From Chrysaora quinquecirrha (lineage: Eukaryota > Cnidaria > Scyphozoa > Semaeostomeae > Pelagiidae), in contig JACTAT010000133.1 in the NCBI GenBank assembly GCA_014526335.1, positions 62,001-126,000 of the forward strand: a stretch of 64,000 nt of DNA, given 5' to 3'. The translations under genes and the position numbers were made by a program. Below the pieces are notes generated by a model. The model did not search any database. It was not told where the DNA came from and was given only the letters and a program-made list of their open reading frames with translations. How positions within the stretch are numbered: position 1 is the stretch's first letter; each line of letters opens with the position of its first letter. Shown here piece after piece: positions 12,330 to 23,374 of this stretch.

Positions 12330-13090
12330 CCACACTGAGCGATTTTGAAAACAACAACAACAACCAGGGGCGCAAATGAGGGGGTCTTTTCCCACTTTGT
12401 GTGGGGTTCCCGCTGTGACACCCCCAATAATTTTGCCAACCGGTCCCAGTAGCTACTTTATAGTGATAAAGTCGGTCCCGATCCGGCTCTGAACTAAATT
12501 ATTTCCATTTTCAATAGTAATAAACAGAGTTGTACCCGAAACCCAAAGAAAAATCGGTAAAAAATTGCTCTCATGCAGATCATTGAACATTGAACTTAAT
12601 TCACCACGCTGTTTTGCATAGCAGGAGATAGTGATGATGTTTTCTTGAAAGAACAAATTAGCAAACAAAGGGCCAGAGCAGCTAGGCGGGACAACTTTCG
12701 GCCAATTGCAACCCAATCCCTTCATGACAGTACAATGTATTGGTAGTCAATACTGCCGTTAGTCAGGAGATGCCTAGCTGTACAACAAAGACAAGTTGTG
12801 TCAGCCATTTCTGGCCTTATTTTTATGTTTCTGGACAATTCCGGGCGTCAGGCGACAACATCGACATAAATTTTGACAAAACTTGTTGTTTCTTAGGTTT
12901 TCTTCAACAGCTGGGCTGCGCAAAAATACATTAAAAGAGTCCTGAAATGGTCACCAGAGCGATTCTAGCAACCCAATTTTTCAAAATTTTCCGGGGAGCA
13001 TGCCCTGAACCCCCTAGGTGGGTGCGCTTTTCGGCACACAAAGACCAATACCCTTCGGTCCCACTTCATGACACCCCCCAATAATTTTTT
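12330..13090. other. Spacer, nothing recognised
   Basis: Only short open frames with no recognisable domains. Confidence 0.4.
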
Positions 13091-13097
13091 CGATTTG

Positions 13098-13190
13098 CGC
13101 CCTGACACGGAATATGGAATGACGGAATGGAATGACGGAATGACGGAATGGAATGGCGGAATGACGGAATGACGGAATGGAATGAGGGCC
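13098..13190. repeat. GGAATGAC microsatellite-like tract
   Basis: The motifs GGAATGACGGAAT and GACGGAATG recur about ten times. Confidence 0.85.
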
Positions 13191-13309
13191 TATTTTGTAA
13201 ATACCTTGAATTTCACCCGAAAATGCTTATAAATCTTTGCTTTGGCTTCTAAGTTACAGATAAATGTCAATAAATCATCGAGATCCATTGAATTGTACGT
13301 TTTATAGCA

Positions 13310-13455
13310 CCATTCCATGTTTTCTAAAGCGATTCCGTGTTTTCTAAAACGATTCCGTGTTTTCAAGAACGATTCCGTGTTTTCTAAAACGATTCCGTGT
13401 TTTCAAAAACGATTCCGTGTTTTATAAAACGATTCCGTGTTTTCTAAAATGATTC
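13310..13455. repeat. 20-bp minisatellite (CGATTCCGTGTTTTCTAAAA)
   Basis: Seven consecutive units of a 20-bp repeat, the last ones diverging. Confidence 0.9.
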
Positions 13456-13985
13456 CATAAAATGCTTGGGAATCCCCTTTTGTCTGAAAAGTGATTGCCG
13501 GAAATAGCATGTAATTAAATCGTTGTTTTGTCTAACCTGACATTCAACACATGTGGTCCTTTGTTGTGTCTCTTTTTCTGTGATGGACTAAGTGCTGGAA
13601 AGATGTCTCTGAGCAAATCATTCAGGGTTTCAAAACTTAAACCCATAGCGGACGATTTGAAAAGTTCGAGAAGAAGAGATCGGGCGAGGATGATTTATGA
13701 GGCATTTATGTGCTAGGGGCAGACGACCGATTCCTTTGTAGATGGACGAGGATTGTTTAATTCCCTAACAAGAAAACATTTTTCAAAAAATAACACTTGA
13801 TATGCTGAAGTCCTCCGAATAATTCTACCTCATAGTAAATAAAGCGCTACTGTTCTATCGTCGGATACTTTTTTATTACTTTTAATCAATGTTCTGTTAT
13901 TTTCGATCGAGATCTTGTTTCAGTTCCAAGCAATTTAAGTAACTTTTGACTGTTCTGTTCGTCGTTTAACAATTCGCCTTTTTGT
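13456..13985. other. Spacer, nothing recognised
   Basis: No supported feature. The short open frame at 13,528-13,716 has no recognisable domain. Confidence 0.35.
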
Positions 13986-13989
13986 TATA

Positions 13990-14592
13990 CCTTATCGGCC
14001 CTTTTTACGCCGGCCCTAAATGGCGTTAATTTTAGCCTAGAGGCGTTATAAGGGCCGGCGTTAAAAGGGCCGGCGTTAATAGGGCCAAAAATTTGGAATT
14101 TTTCTCAAAAAGCGGCGTTAATTTCCAAGCACCTATTTTTGCTACCACGCACTATATTTTAAGGATTTTCATACACAGCATGAAAACAAAGCCATCTTAG
14201 CAAAAATGGAAACTTTCATCAATAAGCAAGTTCAAAAGATGACAGAGAAATTTGATTTTGAACAGCAGCGATTGATAGGAGGGGAAACTAGTGTAGAATA
14301 TGAAGATGAAATAGACGAAGATGCAATAGAAGTGGAGTTTGATGATGAAGAAAACGTAGATAGCAGTGAGACAATTGTAATTTATTACCATGAATTATAT
14401 TCAAGGCAACAAAAAGTAATAAAAGACGCAACATTGCGTAAAAATATATTGTTGTTTTTTCCTTGTTCTTCGAGTGGCGTAAAACACGGCCCTAAATGGC
14501 GTTGAAGCAAATTGTAAGGCCGGCGGAATTAGGGCCGGCGTAAAAACGGCCGGCGTTAAATTAGGGCCGGCGTAAAAAGGGCCGATAAGGGC
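13990..14592. mobile_element. Foldback element with (GGGCCGGCGTTAA)n ends and an internal acidic ORF
   Basis: The ends are a perfect 30-bp inverted repeat starting CCTTATCGGCCCTTTTTACG and closing with its complement. Subterminal GGGCCGGCGTTAA blocks repeat in both orientations. The interior is unlike the ends: it holds an open frame 14,206-14,505 (METFINKQ..., then an Asp/Glu-rich stretch such as EYEDEIDEDAIEVEFDDEE) running into the right terminus. This may be captured host exon sequence or an unknown element-encoded peptide. Confidence 0.75.
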
Positions 14593-15200
14593 TTTTCGAT
14601 ATAAAGAAGCTGTACAGTAAGAAATAGTCATGCTCTTTCCTTAATACCTTGTTACCTTTTAATGCGCCCCTCCAATTTTGTGCCTTCAATAAACGCGCCT
14701 CTAACTTTTGTGCAATTTCTTGTTCAACCTTATTTCTTGATTTAGCCAGCATTATATCAGAAAATCTACTTTTCTACAAATACAATATGGGGTGAGTTTG
14801 GCGAGTTTAATCTAATAACAACATCAACTAGGCCCCAAGCTATGGGGCATTTATTGCGTCTGGTGACGGAAATAAAGACTTGGAATGCTTGAACCTGGGC
14901 AGTCTAAAAACATTTGCATTTACCACAAATTGCCTCCTTGGCTTCAAAAAGGAAAATAATCACTCAAAGGAAAATCGAACGAAAATTACATAAATTAACA
15001 TTTTTTACAATCCATCCACATCTACAAAGTTATTTTAAAGGAATTGCTCGCCATCATTGTCATTAAATTGAATGAGTGAGACATGAATGAGACAGTTTGT
15101 CAATACTCAAATTCTCTGAGTATTTGTTGGGGAGACGAGTCTTCAACTCTATTGTTTAGAACAAAAGGCTAATATTTGTTGTCTTGTCAAAAGACTAATA
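14593..15200. other. Spacer upstream of the F-box-like gene
   Basis: No gene recognised. It probably holds distal promoter sequence of the gene starting near 15,449. Confidence 0.35.
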
Positions 15201-15212
15201 GGTTTGTCCGAA

Positions 15213-15242
15213 CCAATCGGCTTTGCGGTCAAAGCGCATGCG
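15213..15242 (+). promoter_or_regulatory. CCAAT box and NRF-1-like palindrome
   Basis: CCAAT at 15,213-15,217 and the palindrome GCGCATGCG at 15,234-15,242 (NRF-1 core) lie about 210-240 bp before the proposed start codon in a locally GC-richer stretch. Typical of a TATA-less housekeeping promoter; functional use is inferred. Confidence 0.4.
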
Positions 15243-15448
15243 ATCTACGACATGGTTTCCCGCAAAAATTGTGCCTCTCCTCTCTCCTTGCAAGCTTCAC
15301 TCGTTGCGGTGTGAGTTTAGGCCATGGACGTAGGATTTTCTTTAAAACTGGTGAACGATTTTGTTTGGAGTTTAGTCGGATCAGTGTTGTTTGGTTTCTG
15401 TGGTAGAGGTAGATAGAGTGTGTTCGGCGTTGGCCGAGGGCTCACATC

Positions 15449-18400
15449 ATGGCGAGTCTCCGTGTGCAGGATTATACTATGATTTTTTAACAAAGAAGAC
15501 AAGAGTTTTTAACCACAGTGAGTATTGAACGTAGATAGTTGCAATATTGAACATGGCCATTATCATCGCAAATTTTGTTTGATAGCATTTAAGGGCCTAC
15601 TTGCTGCACTCTTGATGGTAATATATTGTATTCGGCAGTGGCTTGAAACAAGAATGTTCTGTGATGGCTTGCTGTTGTGGACATAGGTACATGTAAATGA
15701 TGCTTTTGTCTCGTGTTATGCTCATGAATTTTTGAGTTTGAGTGAATTATTTCAGATAGATATTGAGGGACTTGGTTGCTATTAATCTTCCTCTTCTTCT
15801 GTTCCTTTAAATCTTCCTAAAGGTGCTGTTCTAAAAAAAGAGTAAAGTTTCAACTCCAGTCTCTGCAAAGCCAGGTAATGTGCTCTTTCCTTCTCCTGGA
15901 GTTTCTCCCCTTTTTCATAAAACAGGAAACAGTTCAGACAATGCACAATTTTATGATGAGACTGGCTTGCATATTGAAAATATCAGTAAATGCACATCAA
16001 CCATTGTTGAGAAGCAGGCAGAAAGTAAATGCATTATTCCCAACCGTTTTGCTAATATTAAACTGAAATCTTTGCTAAGAAGAAAATAAGAGGTGGTGGA
16101 CATAATTCATGGGATTGGGAAAGTACAATGCTCATGATAACATATTTTAGACTAGAAAACATTGGTGAATGCTCTAAAGCCAATATTTGTAGTCAGCATT
16201 GGACAAACTGGTATCATTATAATTATAAACTTAAACAATCTCTTGATAATTACAGAGATCAGTTGACAGTATACAAGAGGGAACTCAGTTTTCAGATTAA
16301 TTCTATAAGTTGTGATTCTTCTTCCAATGACCATGATAATAACATGACAAGTTTGCTGCTCTCTGCAGACAGAAAAGTTTTAAACAGAGTGTTAAGTTTT
16401 CTAAGTTTCAGTGACATTAAGTCCCTTTCTCTTGCATGCAAAGCATTTAATGAAAAGGTGACATTGTATCTTATAGATGATTGTGCCTGGCAACGGTTAT
16501 TGTTGAACCACTTTTTTATAGACAGAAAATTAAACGGGAAAACTTTTTTGAATCTTTTGAAGCTATTGATATGTATTGTTCACAAGGCAGAAATTTTCAA
16601 TCTGACATCACCCGGCCAATTTACCAAATCAAGGATCCTTGAATTTCGTTGATTTTCCTTGAGAAAACCTAGGGATGATCAAGGAAACCCCAGGATCCTT
16701 GAGCAGTATTTCTTTTTGCGAAAAAAACCTTGATTTCAGTACCTCAAGGACCTTGAGAAAACCTTGAACACTATTAAAAAGCGTCTGTTGTTTCAAGGAT
16801 TTAGATCCAATCTTGAACCATATTTGAACCAAGGACCTTGAGAAATCCTTGAATTGCCAATGAACTCCTTTTAGTTCAAGGTATTTCATGAAACCTTGAG
16901 AAAATCAAACACACGGCACCTTGAGAAAACCTTGAGCTTACGAAAAGTTTTGGCGCAAAAATACAATTCTAACGGTTTGATAACAACTTTGCTTCTGGAA
17001 GGCAGACACGATTTTCGTCTGTTCAAAATTGCACAGTTTTTATGGTTTTTAATAATGGGCACAGTAATTTCATAAACCAAACAACGATGCTGATAAACAG
17101 TCGATGACTATGAGGACCTATTTTTACTATGAAAGACTGAAAATGCAGAAACTGTCGCTAAATTGGCAGAACAAACTTGAAGGTGAAGAGTTGTAAGTTG
17201 TTGCATTCTTCGAGTATGGTTTAAAATTCGTGTTGTTTTTGTAATTTGGATAACGCCTATTAGGCAGAGGCTAAAATTAACTCATCAATTTGCTACTAAA
17301 AGCATTTAAAGCGTTTTAGCATATGACTTATTTCCATAAGCGCTCAACGTTATGAGCTTATTAATTTCGGAACTCAAAGCTTTCAAAAATAGCTATTTAC
17401 CATTAGTTTAAATACTACAAATGACAAAAAGTACTAAAGGCAAATTAGTTTATTTCTTGTATAAGCCTTTTCATTCGGTCTCAGTTTATATTTGATCTAC
17501 TAAGAGTGGTTAAAGACGGGTTAAAATGTGTTTGCTTCATGTTTTTCACATTTGGCGTTCTTGTTCTTCTAATTCTAACATTCAGTATCAGAAATTCTCA
17601 ATCTAGTATTCGGAATTCATTGATTCATGTTGGGAATGTGTTGGAAAATCGCGTGTTGATGGAGCTGAAGTTTATTTTATTAGAGGCGTTTCATGAAACA
17701 ATGCAGAATAAAAAATAACATCGGGCCTTTACAATCATATTTTCTACTTTTATTAATCTTGAATGAAAACAGAGTGTCATCTTCTCAAGGTTTATCTAGG
17801 GTAATGATGTATTCTATACCTAGGTTAACCTAGGTAAAACCTAGGTTTTCTATCAAATAATTGTTATTGATTGCCCTAGGAAAACCTAGGTTTAACCTAG
17901 GTATTCCTGTCATCAGAAATATCGGCTGATGACATCCAAATATGGCATCCTTGAGCAGACCTAGGTTTTCCTTGAACTGTTTTTCTTTCCATATACAGCT
18001 ACGTTGTTCCAATTTAAAACCTAGGAAAACCTAGGTCTTCTCAAGGATTGGCTCAAGGAAAACCTAGGTTCCTTTCTAGGTTTTCCTTGAGAGATACACC
18101 TAGGTTGACCTAGGAAAAACCTAGGTTATCCTTGAGCCAATTTTGCCCGGGCAGTTCCAGTCAATTCAAAATAACATCTGAATTGACAAGACAGCCCAGC
18201 ATTCTATTGCAAAATGACAACAGTCTTAATTTGCTTCTCAGAGCCTTTGGTCATAATAGAAAGCCCTCCTCAGTAGAAATGCTAGGTTATTTTGCTGCCA
18301 AATGCTTGGCTCAGTATTTTTCTCGTTACAATCAGCTGCTAAAAAAACAGGTGGAAAGTGACCCTAGGAGCTCTACTAGCTGGAACTTTGTTTCCATTAA

Positions 18401-18480
18401 GGGTTGCCCATGCTAGGAAGGTCCGATGGGTAGAGTTCAGACTAAGAACAGTTCTATACCTAAAGTAGATATTCTTTTAG
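15449..18480 (+). CDS. F-box-like protein gene, split by an inserted element
   Basis: Exon 1 is 15,449-15,517 (ATG in a CATCATGG context, donor gtgagt). Exon 2 starts at 15,823 after CTTCCTAAAG, in matching phase. Coding potential runs to about 16,610 and resumes at about 18,150 to about 18,480. The block at 16,346-16,470 (ADRKVLNRVLSFLSF, SDIKSLSLACKAFN) fits an F-box: Leu-rich, SFSD, then the helix ending LACKAF. F-box proteins are substrate adaptors of SCF ubiquitin ligases; nothing here identifies the substrate. The frame needs at least four one-base corrections, all at homopolymers (T-run 15,483; A-run 15,833; A-run 16,086; G-run 18,405). The 1.5-kb insertion looks like a true interruption, although it could be spliced out. 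Confidence 0.5.
16608..18150. mobile_element. Element with CCTTGAGAAAACC / CCTAGGTTTTCC arrays inserted in an exon
   Basis: It begins near CCCGGCCAATTTACCAAATC and ends near GGCTCAAGGATAACC complement ...TTTTGCCCGGG, an imperfect inverted terminal repeat. The left arm (16,630-16,935) is dense in CCTTGAGAAAACCTTGA. The right arm (17,790-18,145) is dense in CCTAGGTTTTCCTAGG palindromes. The central kilobase has no recognisable domain. A short direct CA may flank it, but a target duplication is unclear. Confidence 0.6.
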
Positions 18481-18520
18481 TGGAACAAAACTGCAGGATT
18501 GCACAGAAAAGCAGAGACTA

Positions 18521-19108
18521 GACTTACCCTAAGTCTAAATCTTTTTTTATCCGAACACGAATTCATAACCGAAATGTGACAGCGTTGCGGAGGAGACAGT
18601 GAGAAAAGTGAACGGAGATTTAGACTTATACTCTTGTGCAGGTCATGAATAATTAATGAGTTTGCTGGAGGTTTGTTGTTTCTGCAAATGCTCAGGAGGT
18701 ATGATAACAATTGTTAAGCAGTGAATGAAAGGAATCGACATTTCTCAGACAAATTTTACAAAAGGTTTTTTCTAAAGGCCCTTTTATTAATTAATTCTGT
18801 TTATGTTATCTACGCAAATAAGAAAACCCCCTTGCAATTTTCATGGTACGATTACTCCTCTAATTTGCTTTGTTTTATTTCAATGCTGCTGAATTGTCCA
18901 TGTACAACATCAAAGAGAATGCCGGCGGACAGAAATCTGTCCGCCTGTTCAGGAAAAACAAAGGAAAAAGCTCATTAATTATTCATGACCTGCACAAGAG
19001 TATAAGTCTAAATCTCCGTTCACTTTTCTCTTTGTCTCCTCCGCAGCGCCATGATATTTCTGGCATGATTGTGTTCGGATAAGGAAAGATTTAGACTTAG
19101 GGTAAGTC
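18521..19108. mobile_element. 588-bp MITE with about 145-bp inverted repeats and TA flanks
   Basis: Terminal repeats start GACTTACCCTAAGTCTAAAT and end with the complement. The inverted homology extends about 145 bp and includes TCATTAATTATTCATGACCT. TA dinucleotides at 18,519-18,520 and 19,109-19,110 flank it, as expected for Tc1/mariner-type insertion. No transposase is encoded. Confidence 0.8.
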
Positions 19109-20407
19109 TATAAATACCTCGGTGTAACAATACAATCAAACGGCTCTTTCAATGAACATGTTGATCTTATTAAAGAGAAAGCTAGCAAAGCATATTTTGC
19201 ATTAATTAATAAATGTAAGGAATTTGACGGATTACAACCAAGCTTGTTCCTGTACCTTTTTGATCAAACAATTGTACCCATTCTCAATTATGCATCCGAA
19301 ATTTGGGGATTCGATGACTACATAACCTTAGAGCGTCTTCACTTATCTGCTTGCAAATATATACTAGGTGTCAAATCGACGACTAATTCCGATGCAATTT
19401 ATGCTGAACTTGGAAGAATTAAGCTTCAGTTGCATAGACATGTTAACATTCTCAAATTTCCTCGTCGCCTTGAATCACTAAACAATGTAGAGTCAAATAG
19501 GTATGTTTTAAAGTGCTTTCGATTTCTTTTAAATGACGCTGCTTCTGGTAAAGTAAATTGGCTCTCCAAAGCTAATGGTTTAAGGGATAAATATGGTATT
19601 CTTTCCTCTGATGTTCCTTGTATTATCAAATCAAAAGTCTACAATTACTTTGCGAGTCAAATCATGTCCAATCTTCACGAACATCGGGTACAAAATAGAA
19701 AACTGTGTACATACGCTGAAGTTAAAACTGTTTTCAAATTTGAAAGATATCTAGATGCAATTTCTGACTTTAATAAAAGGCAATGTTTGTCAAAATTAAG
19801 ACTAAGTGCACATAACTTAGAAATTGAGGCTGGAAGATTTGGTAAAAATAAAATTCTAAGATCAGAAAGATACTGTAAATACTGCACCACTATGGGAAAT
19901 AAAATTCTGGGTGACGAAATTCATTTTCTTATGTTATGCCCACTTTTTGAGAATGAAAGAAGAGATCTTTTGATCAAAATTGAACGCTCATACCCATCCG
20001 TAGGTCATTTAAGCACCCGAAATAAATTTATATGGCTGCTTAACCAAGAAGATACTAAGTGTCTTCTTTTGGTTTCATCTTTTGTTACGAAAAGTCTAAA
20101 AAAGAAATCGGAATTTAAATTTTAAATAGTTTTATCCACTATCCTATCATCTATTATTGTATTCGTTTTAATTATTGTATTGTATTGTATACGTTAGTTA
20201 CTCTTATCGATCACTTTCTTTTAAATTGCGAACTGTGTTGGACATACGTACAGTAGCTTCTTTCTTTCTTTTTTACTAGTTATTATCAGTAGTTCCTTGT
20301 ATTAGATTAATTTTTTTTGTATTTTCTAATTAACTTTAACTTGTTCTGTTAATAGGTTAGAGGCCCTCTTGGCCTAATACCTTTGTTAAAAAAAAAAAAA
20401 AAAAAAA
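19109..20407 (+). mobile_element. 5'-truncated LINE with RT C-terminus and poly(A)
   Basis: Reads KYLGVTIQSNGSFNEH, then an uninterrupted frame to 20,125. NYASEIWGF and GDEIHFLMLCPLFENE are the conserved C-terminal blocks of non-LTR reverse-transcriptase polyproteins, and a Cys cluster (YCKYC) lies upstream of the second. The last codons are KKKSEFKF. A 3' UTR with AGAGGCCCTCTTGGCC leads into an A-run at about 20,390-20,407. The catalytic RT core is missing, so the copy is dead. It shares its 3' UTR with the fragments at 7.06 and 46.7 kb. Confidence 0.85.
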
Positions 20408-20607
20408 TATAAAGCCCTGCAATTTGCCTTGGCTCTTCAGAACAGATCGTCGGCTGATCTGGTGTAATCATCGATCATCAGGGAATCTTCGACATCTGAG
20501 GAGAGAAGGTACTATCTTTTTTGTTTTTCCACACTGCACTGAAACAATTTCTTAGTAATTTTAAACTTTACCTCTTTTTAAGTCCAATTCTCACCAAGTT
20601 GTTTTCT

Positions 20608-21262
20608 AATTAGAGAGGGGTGCATATTGGAGAGTGGGGGCTTGAAAAATTATTCAGCGTGTTTTGTTCTTTATTTGTTCTTTAATTATATGTAGTTTCT
20701 TACCGTAAAAGGTCTATTTAGCCCCCAGGGGTTTCATTTTATTTTGGAAGTTTTGAGAGGGGTGCATGTTAGATAGAGAGTGGGGGCTTGAAGAATTATT
20801 TAGCGTATTTTGTTCTTGATTTGTTCTTTAATTATATGTAGTTTCTTACCGTAAAAGGTCTATTTAGCCCCCAGGGGTTTCATTTTATTTTGGAAGTTTT
20901 GAGAGGGGTGCATGTTAGATAGAGAGTGGGGGCTTGAAGAATTATTTAGCGTATTTTGTTCTTGATTTGTTCTTTAATTATATGTAGTTTCTTACCGTAA
21001 AAGGTCTATTTAGCCCCCAGGGGTTTCATTTTATTTTGGAAGTTTTGAGAGGGGTGCATGTTAGATAGAGAGTGGGGGCTTGAAGAATTATTTAGCGTAT
21101 TTTGTTCTTTATTTGTTCTTTAATTATATGTATTTTCTTACCGTAAAAGGTCTATTTAGCCCCCAGGGGTCTTATTTCATTTTGGAAGTTTTGAGAGGGG
21201 TGCATGCTTTAGATAGAGAGTGGGGGCTTGAAGAATTATTTAGCGTATTTTGTTCTTGATTT
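20608..21262. repeat. Tandem repeat, about 147-bp unit, 4.4 copies
   Basis: Units contain GAGAGGGGTGCATGTTAGAT, CTTACCGTAAAAGGTC and AGCCCCCAGGGGTTTC. The last of these recurs near 20,718, 20,867, 21,014 and 21,154. Copies are about 95% alike by eye, so the expansion is recent. Confidence 0.9.
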
Positions 21263-21799
21263 GTCAAGACGAATGCTACGTACATCAAGAAATGAGATAT
21301 CAAAGAAAGTTTTGACCTTAGATCAAATGAAATTCGTTGTATCTAAAAAGTAGTTATTGGTTGTTGGAAGACGCAAGTTTTTGATAGTATCACCACGTAA
21401 CGACTTAAATATTTAATTTCCTATGTTTACTACTGAACTCATTCGCTTGAAAAGGGCGGGCTTAATAGAGAGTTGGGCTAAAAAGAGAGAGGGCGGTTTA
21501 AGAGCCTCTTTTAAGAAACAACTACTATCCGGCTTTCATTATCCTGGGATTAATGTTTTCATAAGAAATTATGTTCTTCAACTACCAGGGTCGTTTTGAG
21601 TGGGGGAGAGGTAACATGTTCCGTTTCCTTGAGAAAATCCCCCTGTTCTCTGGAGTTTTGTGGGATTATTTTTCAGACAGATCGAATCTGTGGGGAAGAT
21701 TTGACTTAATCCCTGTTTCCTGATGTTCCCTTGTTCCTTTTAATTTCGGCCATGATTCGATTCCATGTTCCAAGTAAGCTTGAACGACGCTAACACAAG

Positions 21800-21807
21800 T
21801 ATATAAT
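21800..21807 (+). promoter_or_regulatory. TATA box of the cationic-peptide gene
   Basis: TATATAAT lies 114 bp upstream of the start codon at 21,921, a plausible distance for a short 5' UTR. Placement by position only. Confidence 0.45.
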
Positions 21808-21920
21808 ACTTGGTATAATGAAATTTGTTTGCTATAGTATGTATAGTTATTCCTCTTCTGCACGTTTTCATGCATTTCATGTCTCTTTCATGCAGACTTC
21901 AGGCAGAGGAAGAATTCAAT

Positions 21921-23374
21921 ATGAGAGCTTTTGTTCTTTTTGCTGTCCTTTTAGGATTAGCACTTTGTATCAGTGGTAAGATGAATGAAAGTTTCTTTAT
22001 AACTACACTACTTTCTATTCTATATCCTAATTTAGTACTAAAAGTTTCTTACAGGATTGAAGAATTTCCAATAAATTGTAAAGAAAAATCAGTTTTGCTA
22101 CCCAAATTTCGTGCAAACAGGTCAAGAAAAGACCATTTCAACTAAGGGCCTCGTTTTCAAAAAGAGGACGAAGTGCGATATACGATTATTGTTGATATTT
22201 AAAATATTCCTATTTGCGTTTCTGCTAATCATTTGCATAAGCCGTCCTGTTCTTGATAACGTTGTTCTTCGTTTTCCATCCCAGCCTCTATAGTTTCTGA
22301 AAATTCTTTAATTTTCTGAGAATGTTCACCTATCCTCCGTGTTCCTTTTAATCAGTGTTCGATTTGTTTGTGGCGGTATAACTTAATGTTTGGTTTTATT
22401 TTAGGCGAGCCGGTTAAGAACGAGAAAGACGCTAAGCAGCAAGACCCCCTTAGCAAAGATGTGAATGATATACCAGAGCCAACTAAAGAAGAATCCGATG
22501 AAGACTCTGAGGAAGATTCCGACCAAGAAGAACCGCAAGAAAAAGACCCTGAAGAAGATACCGAACAAGATACCGAAGAGCAAGAACAAGATGCCACCGA
22601 GGAGCAGGATCCTGCTAACGAAGATGAGAACCGCCTTACCGAAGAGGAAGAACAGCCAACAGGTTTATTTTTTGCTATTTTCTTTATGCTGAACACCCTT
22701 TTTTGCTCAGATTTCATCGAATTTTGTCACTTCAATATCCGGATTTGAATGAACTACAGAATGTTTTTTCCCCATATTTTTTCCCAAGATTCGAGTGCTT
22801 TTATAAGAAGTTCGGAGAGTTCATCCAAAGTTTCTTGCAATGTTTAGAGTGCCAAGAAAGTATATTAAAGACTAGAACGATACACGTTTTTTTTTATAAA
22901 GAACCAATTTATAAGGAACATCGTAGGAGACGTCGTAGAAACTAAAATCACAGACGAGTTTTTGAGTGTTTCGTATTGGAAGCTCTGGCCCGATGTGAGC
23001 ACCAACCCCTATCCCCTATCAAGAAGTCAGGGGGCTGTATAAACAGCGGGCCTTGTATGCATATGCCCGCGTCCGCTTAGCTTTTCAAGCTTGATTCGTA
23101 AAATTCTATTTTCTCCGTAGATGTAGCGGAAGTTGAGGAAGCAGACCAACCAGCTGACCCGCTTCTCTTTTGGAGAAGACGCAGACGAGTACCAGTTCGC
23201 CGTAGATGGTCCCGCAGACGATGGGCTCGCAGACGGTGGGCTCGCAGACGATGGGCTCGCAGACGATGGGCTCGCAGACGATGGGCTCGCAGACGGTGGG
23301 TTCGCAGGAGAAGATTCGTAGTCTACAGAAGGAGAAGAGTTGTAACTAGAAGAAGAAGAACGGTGAAGGGATAG
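21921..23374 (+). CDS. Secreted precursor with acidic propiece and (RRRWA)n tail; putative antimicrobial peptide
   Basis: Three exons, all phase 1: 21,921-21,975 (donor GTAAG), 22,405-22,662, 23,121-23,374 (stop TAG). Total 188 residues with no frameshift needed. Exon 1 encodes a signal peptide, MRAFVLFAVLLGLALCIS. Exon 2 is strongly acidic (Glu/Asp with EED, EEQ runs). Exon 3 starts acidic, then becomes extremely basic: WRRRRRVPVRRR, followed by about six tandem RRRWA/RRRWV units of 15 bp and RRRRVVTRRRRT. This charge-balanced layout resembles arminin-type precursors of Hydra, where the cationic C-terminus is released as a bactericidal peptide. Family membership and activity are inferred. 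A frame-shifted shadow of the repeat reads as ADDGL. A role as a protamine-like or mineral-binding protein is an alternative. Confidence 0.75.

Noticed and set aside
22352..22717. Ser-rich minus-strand frame with SSS runs
   Set aside because: Antisense of the acidic exon of the cationic-peptide gene; no independent evidence.
23133..23321. ADDGL-repeat frame
   Set aside because: Frame-shifted shadow of the RRRWA exon, whose own frame has matching splice phase, signal peptide exon and stop.
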